Shown piece after piece: positions 42,160 to 49,292 of a stretch of 64,000 nt of DNA; the first letter of the stretch is position 1, and the number at the start of each line of letters is the position of its first letter. The notes beneath the pieces are model-generated. The model saw only the letters and a list, made by a program, of their open reading frames with translations. It ran no database searches and was not told the origin of the DNA. This stretch comes from a virus. The DNA lies in the IMG/VR virus record IMGVR_UViG_3300027849_000012, positions 1-64,000 of that record; one strand, given 5' to 3'. The translations under genes and the position numbers were made by a program.

Positions 42160-42540
42160 TTATTTTCGTTTTCCACCTTTGTAAATCCTCAATTTCAATT
42201 GTTCAATACTTTCATTATTAAATAATGGTAATACGGACTTAGCCTTTTCATTGCTATAACCATAATATTCTTTAATGAGCTCTAGGTTCTCCACCTCAGT
42301 TGGCTTAAGCCACTTTGAGAACCGTTTCTTCTTCTTAATTATATTTATAAGAAAATGATATTGAAGCTTTGAATCTAGGTGGTGATTAACATTCATTTCA
42401 TTAGCAAACAAAACCGTATCCATAAAGTAGGATAAAGCTCTATTTACCATAAATGGCGCGTAGGCCTTCTCGGCCACATCATCGTGCATTATATCCTTCT
42501 TGGATAAATTAATACTATTAACATACTCAAACGGATTCAT
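42160..42540 (-). CDS. 62: Clamp loader small subunit gp62
   Basis: 126 aa from ATG 42540, overlapping the gp44 stop as ATGA, exactly the T4 arrangement of 44-62-regA. Helical, with NPFEYVNSINLSKKDIM at the start and KKRFSKWLKP. Forms the clamp loader with gp44 that places gp45 on DNA. Sequence is weakly conserved but position and length are decisive. Confidence 0.85.
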   Translation of the reverse strand: MNPFEYVNSINLSKKDIMHDDVAEKAYAPFMVNRALSYFMDTVLFANEMNVNHHLDSKLQYHFLINIIKKKKRFSKWLKPTEVENLELIKEYYGYSNEKAKSVLPLFNNESIEQLKLRIYKGGKRK

Positions 42541-43472
42541 TTGAAAGATACTCCGGCCATGATCTCCGTGCAACAAGCAACAAGGTTTAACTCATGGTCA
42601 GCAACGAATGCGTTTTTGTACTGGTAGTCTGCAAGTATTAACACTAGCTGAGGGATAGAGGTCGGTGAGACATATTCACCCATGTTATCGTATATCTTAC
42701 GGAACACAGCAGCTGGTTCAGTGTCAATGTTATCTGCAACCCATTGTCGCATCTTCTTGAAATCTTTCTTAGTCAAAGCAACCATGAGTTCATTAACTGA
42801 CACAGTTGATAGTGATACCAATATACCAGTATCAATAATACCTGACGTTGAATATCTTTGCAACTCATTGAGCACTCTACGCCAATCGGGCATATGTTTC
42901 ATGATCAATTCAGCAACAACTGGAGTATCATATTGGATACGCTCTTTGGTAAGAATGAACTGACAGCGTTTTAGGAACTGGCCGCACAATTCTGTGGAAT
43001 CTTTCTTGGATATGTTAAATTCAATAACTGAACAACGACTATGCAGTGGTTCAATGATTCTGTTCTTGAAATTGCAAGTTAATATAAACCTACAATTAGC
43101 AGAGAACTCCTCAATGAAACCACGCAAAGCGGGCTGAGTCGATTGGGGATTAAGGTAGTCTGCCTCATCCAGAATGACTACTTTATAGCCACCCTGTAAA
43201 CTTACTGATGATGCAAACTGCTTAATTTTATTCCTAAGGGTATCAATTCCACCCTCTTCGGATCCGTTGATTAACAAAAAGTCAACGCCCAATTCATTAC
43301 ACAGAGCCTTGGCGACTGTAGTTTTACCTAGACCAGCCGTGCCGGTCAGAAGCATGTTGTGTAGTTCACCCCCTTTAACAACTTGCTTCATAGTTTCTTT
43401 TATGTGTTTCGGTAAAATACAATCGTCAATTATCTGTGGTCGATACTTCTCAACCCAAAGGAAGTCATTCAT
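42537..43472 (-). CDS. 44: Clamp loader ATPase gp44
   Basis: 311 aa. AAA+ ATPase with Walker A LTGTAGLGKTT (42-52), Walker B VILDEADYLN and the SRC motif HSRCSVIEF. Loads the sliding clamp. ATG at 43472 starts MNDFLWVEKYRP as in the family and shares a TAATG junction with the previous gene. Confidence 0.95.
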   Translation of the reverse strand: MNDFLWVEKYRPQIIDDCILPKHIKETMKQVVKGGELHNMLLTGTAGLGKTTVAKALCNELGVDFLLINGSEEGGIDTLRNKIKQFASSVSLQGGYKVVILDEADYLNPQSTQPALRGFIEEFSANCRFILTCNFKNRIIEPLHSRCSVIEFNISKKDSTELCGQFLKRCQFILTKERIQYDTPVVAELIMKHMPDWRRVLNELQRYSTSGIIDTGILVSLSTVSVNELMVALTKKDFKKMRQWVADNIDTEPAAVFRKIYDNMGEYVSPTSIPQLVLILADYQYKNAFVADHELNLVACCTEIMAGVSFK

Positions 43473-43729
43473 TAAAGAACCTCCCAGCCAGTAACAGTGC
43501 TCACCCGAAACGATCGCCATGCATCTTTATCAAGTGACCATACGGCCAAATGTGCGGATTCAGGACTAACGCTTTCGACTACAGATTTAATTCCGTAAGC
43601 TTCTAATACGACTGGGTTTAACGTGCAGGGCATGACTCGAATTTCGTCTGAGTCAATCTTTTGAAAGGTTACAGTGACTGTACCTTTAAGTAAAGCCTCG
43701 ATAAGGCTCTTGCATTCATTGAGATTCAT
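43472..43729 (-). CDS. DUF2693-like small protein
   Basis: 85 aa from ATG 43729 (AAGGA upstream). VTVTFQKIDSDEIRVMPCTL and VWSLDKDAWRSFRVSTV form the typical beta-barrel pattern that I associate with DUF2693 proteins of marine phages. Function unknown. Immediately upstream of gp44, so it is part of the clamp loader operon. Confidence 0.6.
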   Translation of the reverse strand: MNLNECKSLIEALLKGTVTVTFQKIDSDEIRVMPCTLNPVVLEAYGIKSVVESVSPESAHLAVWSLDKDAWRSFRVSTVTGWEVL

Positions 43730-43757
43730 AATATATTCCTTAATAATAAAAAGTGGC

Positions 43758-43776
43758 AAGACCCGATTAGGGTCTT
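43758..43776 (-). terminator. Hairpin with U-run ahead of the clamp-loader operon
   Basis: Minus strand stem AAGACCC/GGGTCTT (7 bp, 5-nt loop), followed by GCCACTTTTTATTATT, so it has the form of a rho-independent terminator or attenuator. Lies between the 81-aa gene and the DUF2693-like gene. Confidence 0.65.
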
Positions 43777-43787
43777 ACCGAATGGCC

Positions 43788-43806
43788 AGACCCCTTATGA
43801 GGGTCT
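43788..43806 (-). other. Second hairpin in the same intergenic region
   Basis: Stem AGACCC/GGGTCT (6 bp, 7-nt loop), directly after the 81-aa gene and similar in stem to the hairpin at 43758-43776. The shared GACCC and GGGTC arms allow alternative pairings between the two, as in an attenuator. Confidence 0.5.
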
Positions 43807-43821
43807 AGCTCAATTGCCTAC

Positions 43822-44067
43822 TTAGGCGTCTTCAGCTACTTCGGCATCAGCTACAGGAACTTGTCCTTCAGGCTGCTCACCTTCTGCCGCTTTGTTCGCT
43901 TCTAGGAACTTAACGATCCTGTTGCGAAGTCCGCCGACGGCTTCCATTTCAGGTCCTTCGAACCCGCCACGCTTTGAACAGATATCAATTACCTGTACGC
44001 ATGTTGCAATGTCCTGTAAGGACAGGTTTACTTGCTCTTCTTGAGCTTGAGTTACTTCTTCAGTCAT
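43822..44067 (-). CDS. Conserved small protein between gp45 and gp44
   Basis: 81 aa. The helical core NLSLQDIATCVQVIDICSKR plus GGLRNRIVKFLEANK is followed by an acidic tail. I recall this core from many T4-like marine phages at the same locus. Function unknown, but linkage to clamp and loader suggests replication. Confidence 0.7.
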   Translation of the reverse strand: MTEEVTQAQEEQVNLSLQDIATCVQVIDICSKRGGFEGPEMEAVGGLRNRIVKFLEANKAAEGEQPEGQVPVADAEVAEDA

Positions 44068-44175
44068 AGTATTTCTCCAGAGTTTAGACTAATTTAAGGG
44101 ACCCCGATTATTCGGCAGCCCCCATATTATCCTTATTATATAAACATAACAAGGTATAATTCGGTTGTGTAATGT

Positions 44176-44183
44176 TATTTATA
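44176..44183 (-). promoter_or_regulatory. Possible late promoter (TATAAATA)
   Basis: TATAAATA on the minus strand overlapping the end of gp45, 109 nt before the 81-aa gene. The stretch 44068-44178 otherwise holds an AT-rich sequence with a TATAATAAGG element. Confidence 0.4.
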
Positions 44184-44850
44184 CACCATAGCTACTAGAT
44201 CTCTCTAGTGCGATAAAATATTCTACAGGGTAATTGGTATTCTGCCAATTAGATATCAACTTAGATGAAATTGATACATAGTAATCACCCGGCAATAGTT
44301 TCAAGTTAGGGATATTAACCACAAAATTGAATGTTTCCTTACATGCGTTATCCCTGTCAATGATGATATCGAATGTATTAGCAGTGGCATCTTTAACATC
44401 TAGCACCTTGGCAGTAATAACACCACCATCGCCACTGATTGACAATTCTAAGTGACCCAGTACTGCAGCTGCCTTCTTGATTTTATCCAAGATAGCCTCT
44501 GATAGATTGATACCAACTTCTGCATTAGGCATCGTGATATCTTTAGTGGGCTGAGTTAGAATATCAGTCTCTGCGTAGTAGTATTGGATTCGTTGATCAC
44601 CACTAGCAACTTCCATTGATTTCTCATTGAAGGATACTTGTGCGTTTTCAATCAAGCTGTGGACAGAGAGGAATTCATTAAGATCATAGACCCCAAATTC
44701 GACGGGAAAGTCCTCAGTGATTTCAGCAATTGCCATTATATTTTTAGCTTCAGAAATTGTCTTAACTTTCTGGCCAGGTTTCATCACTAGGTTAGGGTTA
44801 ACGGTAGCAAAGTTTTGTAACACTTTGAGGGTGTCGGTTGAAATTATCAT
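44179..44850 (-). CDS. 45: Sliding clamp gp45
   Basis: 223 aa. The ring-shaped DNA polymerase processivity factor; in T4 it also couples late transcription to replication through gp55 and gp33. Characteristic strands MIISTDTLKVLQNFATVNPN and KLLPGDYYVSISSKLISNW. Typical length. Promoter at 44882-44910. Confidence 0.94.
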   Translation of the reverse strand: MIISTDTLKVLQNFATVNPNLVMKPGQKVKTISEAKNIMAIAEITEDFPVEFGVYDLNEFLSVHSLIENAQVSFNEKSMEVASGDQRIQYYYAETDILTQPTKDITMPNAEVGINLSEAILDKIKKAAAVLGHLELSISGDGGVITAKVLDVKDATANTFDIIIDRDNACKETFNFVVNIPNLKLLPGDYYVSISSKLISNWQNTNYPVEYFIALERSSSYGV

Positions 44851-44881
44851 ATAGTCTCCATCATTTCAGTTAGTAGTATAT

Positions 44882-44910
44882 ATTATATCACAAATTGGGC
44901 CAAAAGTAAA
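44882..44910 (-). promoter_or_regulatory. Sigma70-type promoter with extended -10
   Basis: Minus strand TTTACT, 17-nt spacer, TGATATAAT. Drives gp45 and the clamp-loader operon. Confidence 0.8.
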
Positions 44911-44926
44911 GTGTTTTGTCATCAAT

Positions 44927-45211
44927 TTATAAATTAATTCGGTCATGTTCATATAATGCAAGTAGACCATAATGTAACACCTTCATTAGATCCTTTCTAT
45001 GATCTTCTGGGGTGTCGCCTTTTTTGCCATAGCGAGCATTGTATTTGTCTACATTACCCAAAAAGAATCCCATGCCATGGCCACGATCAACAATGACTTC
45101 AGAAGATTGTAATCCACCTTGGCCATAATGAGCGTTGTAAGTTGAGTTTATATAATTATGGAACTCTTCAATAAGAGTCCCTTCGTTAAATTTATATTTT
45201 GGTTTATTCAT
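44927..45211 (-). CDS. DUF3310/SaV-like small protein
   Basis: 94 aa from ATG 45211, overlapping the CobS-like stop by 8 nt. HYGQGGLQSSEVIVDRGHGM then FFLGNVDKYNARYGKKG and HRKDLMKVLHYGLLALYEHD match the DUF3310 pattern (HY..GxE...FxLGNAxKYxxRxGxK). Family role unclear, sometimes called nucleotide-kinase-like. A longer start at 45334 is rejected. Confidence 0.65.
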   Translation of the reverse strand: MNKPKYKFNEGTLIEEFHNYINSTYNAHYGQGGLQSSEVIVDRGHGMGFFLGNVDKYNARYGKKGDTPEDHRKDLMKVLHYGLLALYEHDRINL

Positions 45212-46343
45212 AAGAAGCTTCCTGAGTTGTTTCATTTGTACTGTCAGCAAGAACCACACCTTGATCAACCTTTGTGTAAAGATCCAAGAAGGCAGACTTT
45301 GTATCTTCATCAAATCGAGCAATACATAGGTCAATGGACTTCATCTTATCCTTGAAGATAGAGAAGGTCTGCACAATGTGTGACAGCCTTCTAGTTGATA
45401 TTACCTCATCCACACCATCGTCATAGAAGGTCTTTCTGATAATATCGGCCCAGTTTACAAGATTCTGTGCAAACTCTGTATCCATGATTTCAAATTTCTT
45501 CATGTGGTTGATCACGATCTTTTTCTCAACCGAAACACTAGGAAACTGTTGATCCACTGCAACGGTAAATCTTTCAAGAAAAGCATCATCAATGATGGTT
45601 GCCGCCGTGAATCTGCCGTCTTCTGATCCCTTGCCTTTTGTATTAGCCGTAGCTATAACATTGAAGCCAGGTGAAGGAGTAATTGTTTCACCCGTCTTTT
45701 TAACAAGGACAGGTTTACCTTCAAGTATACCTTGAAGACACATAATTTTATTTGTAGCTCTATCAATTTCATCGAGCAGTAGAATTGCCCCATCCTCCAT
45801 AGCCTTAAGTACCGGTCCTTTTGAAAAGACAGTCTCGCCGTCAATAAGTCTAAATCCACCAAGTAAGTCGTCCTCGTCTGTTTCTGGGTTAATCTGCACT
45901 CTGATGAATTGTCTACCTAGTTTAGCAGCAGCTTGTTCAACCATGAAGGTTTTACCGTTTCCAGATAAGCCGCTAATATAGACGGGGTAGAACATTTCAG
46001 ATTTGATAATTTTAACAATATCATTGAAAGCTCCCCAGGGTACAAATGTGGGGTCCACTTTGGCATATGATCTTTCGTCATTGACTATGGACTGCATTGC
46101 GGCGGCCAGTTTTGGAATGGCCTCGGGTGATGTTTGAATTTGTGATTTAAGTGGTGAGATAAAGGTCTCAAGATTGTATGTCCCGACTCGTACTCTGTTA
46201 GCCCCATCAATGAGAGGATAGACAGACTTCATTGGATAACCTAGCTTCTTAGATGCATCTACGATAGCGCCTTTACGGAACTCGGTCTGATCTGGGTAGG
46301 TTGTCATTAGGTCTTGGACAATGATGTTAGTTGAATTATTCAT
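45204..46343 (-). CDS. cobS: CobS-like MoxR-type AAA+ ATPase
   Basis: 379 aa. AAA+ core with Walker A SGLSGNGKT (124-132), Walker B ILLLDEIDRA and sensor TANTKGKG. The N-terminal part is of the CobS type seen in marine T4-like phages. True CobS works with CobT and CobN in aerobic cobalt insertion; MoxR ATPases in general act with a VWA protein. ATG at 46343 chosen. The VWA partner is the gene at 46900-49119. Confidence 0.85.
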   Translation of the reverse strand: MNNSTNIIVQDLMTTYPDQTEFRKGAIVDASKKLGYPMKSVYPLIDGANRVRVGTYNLETFISPLKSQIQTSPEAIPKLAAAMQSIVNDERSYAKVDPTFVPWGAFNDIVKIIKSEMFYPVYISGLSGNGKTFMVEQAAAKLGRQFIRVQINPETDEDDLLGGFRLIDGETVFSKGPVLKAMEDGAILLLDEIDRATNKIMCLQGILEGKPVLVKKTGETITPSPGFNVIATANTKGKGSEDGRFTAATIIDDAFLERFTVAVDQQFPSVSVEKKIVINHMKKFEIMDTEFAQNLVNWADIIRKTFYDDGVDEVISTRRLSHIVQTFSIFKDKMKSIDLCIARFDEDTKSAFLDLYTKVDQGVVLADSTNETTQEASYE

Positions 46344-46377
46344 AATATAGTGTTTCCTCAATTGATTTTATAAGTAT

Positions 46378-46406
46378 ATTATACCACAAAACCGTGTGCA
46401 TGTAAA
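46378..46406 (-). promoter_or_regulatory. Sigma70-type promoter (repeat cassette 1)
   Basis: Minus strand TTTACA, 17-nt spacer, TGGTATAAT, with AAATAAATGAAGAAAACAC upstream. Almost the same sequence drives the genes at 46785 and 49119. Drives cobS. Confidence 0.8.
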
Positions 46407-46437
46407 GTGTTTTCTTCATTTATTTTCATTATATTGA

Positions 46438-46785
46438 CTATAACTGAGCTTTATACTGCTTTTCAATCCAAGATGATTTAAACTCTTCTAATAAGTAGCC
46501 ATTCTCAGCTGCCTCTAATAGAGTATCTCCATTGCAAATAGTAACTTCAGACGGATCAGCATTGTCCATGATATAGTCATTATAATCACTAAAAATATCA
46601 TTACGATCTTCAGCCATAGCTTCATTAAATACCATATTTAAATAGTCTGTATTCATTGTGCGGCCTGCCGCTCTGCGCGCATCACCCGCTTTGCGTGCTT
46701 TGAGGAAATCTGCAATGGCTTCGGCCGTTGTGAGTTGCCTCGAGGGGGTGGTAATAGTTGGTGTTTCGTTCTTATTCATTTTCAT
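46438..46785 (-). CDS. Hypothetical protein between cobS and cobT-like genes
   Basis: 115 aa. N-terminal low-complexity Thr-rich stretch, then an Ala/Arg-rich helix (FLKARKAGDARRAAGR) and an acidic middle with NGDTLLEAAENGYLLEE that is ankyrin-like in pattern. Unrecognised. It has its own promoter and lies in a repeated promoter cassette. Confidence 0.6.
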   Translation of the reverse strand: MKMNKNETPTITTPSRQLTTAEAIADFLKARKAGDARRAAGRTMNTDYLNMVFNEAMAEDRNDIFSDYNDYIMDNADPSEVTICNGDTLLEAAENGYLLEEFKSSWIEKQYKAQL

Positions 46786-46817
46786 AATTCTTTCTTCTGA
46801 TTGGTTAATATAGGTAT

Positions 46818-46846
46818 ATTATACCACAAAACCGTGTGCTTGTAAA
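46818..46846 (-). promoter_or_regulatory. Sigma70-type promoter (repeat cassette 2)
   Basis: Minus strand TTTACA, 17-nt spacer, TGGTATAAT. Same spacer and flanks as the promoters at 46378 and 49151. Drives the gene at 46785. Confidence 0.8.
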
Positions 46847-46874
46847 GTGTTTTCTTCATTTATTTTCATATAGT

Positions 46875-46897
46875 CACTATTCATAGCACGAATAGTG
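46875..46897 (-). terminator. Hairpin after the CobT-like gene
   Basis: 8-bp stem CACTATTC/GAATAGTG with a 7-nt loop, 2 nt after the stop codon of the CobT-like gene. A close copy lies at 49219-49239 after gp46. The lack of a strong U-run leaves its terminator role tentative. Confidence 0.55.
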
Positions 46898-46899
46898 GC

Positions 46900-49119
46900 C
46901 TAAGCCACAGCCTTACCGAACTTCGTCATTAAGACTTTGTTAAGCTTCTTAGATTTGGCATATTTCTTAAAAGCATTTCGGATTGAAGTATTAGAGGCAT
47001 CTTCTTCTGTACTGAATTCATCTTCCTGTGTTTCAAGATTCTTACCACCTTTGACTAGGTAGTATTCATTATAGCCTAACACATCATTATAGGTAGCACA
47101 TTTGTTTTGTCTATACTGCTGATTAGCATCTTTTCGGGTATCATCACTATTCTGTAGTAATGCATCAGCCATAATGTATAATCGGTTTCTCCAATCTGAA
47201 CTGGATTCAGCCATAAAGAACCCTAGGTTATTAGTGTTATATCGCTTGGCCATATTAAGTAGAAGAGCAGTAGTTAGCCTTCTTCCAGACCTAGAAGAAC
47301 AGTTGACTATCTTACCGTCAATTTTAATAGCAATTTTATCCCTCGTGGTATCAACTCTATTGTCATCAGTAAGTTCATTTGACCTTTGAGCAACAGTGAG
47401 TCTGTTGGCATCACCATCAGTGAATGTGATGAAATTCATTTTTTCAATCTGATGTTTCATTTTGAATTTTTTGATCAATGCGTGTGAAACAACTAGTGCC
47501 TGATTGAGCGGAGTAGAACCCCAGTCCTCATAGAGATTGTGACGATCATATGTCCAGTGGGTACATTTAGTTCTGGCATATAGTGAATACATAGCATCTA
47601 GATAATCTGCTTTCTTTAAACTTGAAGAACATAGTAATGGCATAGAAAGCCCATCCATGTCTAAATGTCCGTTGGTGTAAAGTATGTTCTCAGCTTTGTA
47701 GTCAAGATCGGGGTTAGTAGACGTGAATCCGTAAACCTCGAATGGTATGTTTGTTGTCTTGCAGAACACTATCAAGTGCATGACTTGATCCATAACATAT
47801 GGCATTGAACCACTCATTGAACCGGACAGATCAATTAGAAGCATCATTCCGTGATTCTTTGCATTGGCTAGTTTAGTTGACTGTAGGAAGATGTCTTCGC
47901 TAGTCTTATAAGACCAAAGTTTATTCACATCAATTGTACCAGTCTTAGCCGTAGTAGCTCTAGTGTTCTGGTATGCAGACTTTCGCATTTCAAATTCTCT
48001 TACTGCAAAGGATGCATTAGTCTTTAGGAGCTTCATCTGTTTAGCAAACCCTTCCCTAGTAACCGATGGGTCACCATTAGGCCTTAAAAGTTGATGTTCA
48101 TCCCTCGCAGCCTTAAGTTTGGCATAAGGTATTACTGCCAGGTCTAAGATTTCCTTATTAATTTCATCTGCATAGATTGGCTGAGTACCACTGTCGTCTA
48201 CATCAAGTAGTGATTCCTCCTTTGATCTGTATATTTCATCAGTAACCGATATGTCTTCATCTTGGTTAGCGGCACCGTTTGATGTCACACCCGAAAGAGC
48301 TTCATCTAGTTCCGCTTCGATCTCAGCATCTTTTTGTTCTTTAAGTTCTTTTAAGAGCTTTTCGAGTTGTTCCTCAATTTCTGATGGAACTTCATAAGAG
48401 GTTTCTGATGGAGAGTCTTCAGTGTTGCTTTCTTCACTAGGAGAGTCTTCAGTGTTGCTTTCTTCCTTTTCATAATCATCATGGCCGCTTTGAGTAGGAT
48501 CTTGTTCTTCGGGTGAACCTTCTCCAGACTCTTCGGGTTGTGGTTGTGGCTGATTAATCAACTCAGGAGTATTCTCTTTAGTAAAAGCAAGAATATCCTT
48601 AACCAACTCAACTACTTCCTCAAAGGTTTGTGTTGTCATAGCTCTATTATAGAATACAACTTCCTCATCAGAAAATGGTACTTCAATTCTCGTGCCTAAT
48701 TTAGTTTTTAAGTTGATTTTATCAATAAGTTTTACTGTATCATAGTCAACTGAATCCATCTCTCCGAAGAATCCATTTTCAAGTAACTTACTATAGCCTC
48801 TGTTAAAACAAGCGATTAGTCCAGGGTATCTAGATTGAATTTTTCTCTCGATTCTGGCATCTTCTATTACATTGAGGTAAGACCTAGGACAACCTTTTAA
48901 TGTTTCAGTACTATCGTGCCAACCTTCAAATGGAGTCTCTAAAGCGTGACCCACTTCATGGCCGATGAATAAATCGTTTACATCTTTACCCATATCTTTC
49001 CACATAGGTAAGCCTAATACACGGTTCTTAATATCAAACCATGCAGTTGAGTAGTTACCATGCTGGATGGTAATATTCTCTTTAGCGAGTAATTTGGGAA
49101 GTAATGATGATGTTTGCAT
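46900..49119 (-). CDS. CobT-like VWA protein with HExxH motif
   Basis: 739 aa. The N-terminal domain has a metalloprotease-type motif FIGHEVGHALE (His54, Glu55, His58) with a possible third ligand in VIEDARIE (86-91). A long acidic linker (about 185-290) contains a repeated NTEDSPSEES unit. The C-terminal VWA domain has the MIDAS motif LLIDLSGSMSGS (about 424-435) and FTDGDAN. CobT-like by architecture and by pairing with CobS, but HExxH is not a CobT hallmark. May act as a MoxR-linked chaperone or protease. Confidence 0.8.
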   Translation of the reverse strand: MQTSSLLPKLLAKENITIQHGNYSTAWFDIKNRVLGLPMWKDMGKDVNDLFIGHEVGHALETPFEGWHDSTETLKGCPRSYLNVIEDARIERKIQSRYPGLIACFNRGYSKLLENGFFGEMDSVDYDTVKLIDKINLKTKLGTRIEVPFSDEEVVFYNRAMTTQTFEEVVELVKDILAFTKENTPELINQPQPQPEESGEGSPEEQDPTQSGHDDYEKEESNTEDSPSEESNTEDSPSETSYEVPSEIEEQLEKLLKELKEQKDAEIEAELDEALSGVTSNGAANQDEDISVTDEIYRSKEESLLDVDDSGTQPIYADEINKEILDLAVIPYAKLKAARDEHQLLRPNGDPSVTREGFAKQMKLLKTNASFAVREFEMRKSAYQNTRATTAKTGTIDVNKLWSYKTSEDIFLQSTKLANAKNHGMMLLIDLSGSMSGSMPYVMDQVMHLIVFCKTTNIPFEVYGFTSTNPDLDYKAENILYTNGHLDMDGLSMPLLCSSSLKKADYLDAMYSLYARTKCTHWTYDRHNLYEDWGSTPLNQALVVSHALIKKFKMKHQIEKMNFITFTDGDANRLTVAQRSNELTDDNRVDTTRDKIAIKIDGKIVNCSSRSGRRLTTALLLNMAKRYNTNNLGFFMAESSSDWRNRLYIMADALLQNSDDTRKDANQQYRQNKCATYNDVLGYNEYYLVKGGKNLETQEDEFSTEEDASNTSIRNAFKKYAKSKKLNKVLMTKFGKAVA
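48411..48465. repeat. 30-nt tandem repeat inside the CobT-like gene
   Basis: Two identical 25-nt copies spaced 30 nt apart (48411-48435 and 48441-48465) encode the acidic repeat NTEDSPSEES. They lie in the disordered linker, where slipped-strand expansion is tolerated. Confidence 0.85.
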
Positions 49120-49150
49120 ATCCAGACCTATTTCTTTATTTTATAGGTCC

Positions 49151-49179
49151 ATTATACCACAGAACTGTGTGCTTGTAAA
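49151..49179 (-). promoter_or_regulatory. Sigma70-type promoter (repeat cassette 3)
   Basis: Minus strand TTTACA, 17-nt spacer, TGGTATAAT. Drives the CobT-like gene. About 90 nt around it are near identical to 46808-46899. Confidence 0.8.
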
Positions 49180-49218
49180 GTGTTTTCTGCATTTATTTTC
49201 ATTTATTTTTATATAGTC

Positions 49219-49239
49219 ATTATTCATAGCATGAATAGT
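49219..49239 (-). terminator. Hairpin downstream of gp46
   Basis: 9-bp stem (one G-U pair) ATTATTCAT/ATGAATAGT with a 3-nt loop. Differs from the hairpin at 46875-46897 by two C/T changes. Between gp46 stop (49293) and the CobT-like promoter. Confidence 0.5.
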
Positions 49240-49292
49240 GGCTAGGGAGCAGTTTTAAACCAGACATACTCAGGTCATGGCCCTAAGGTGGG

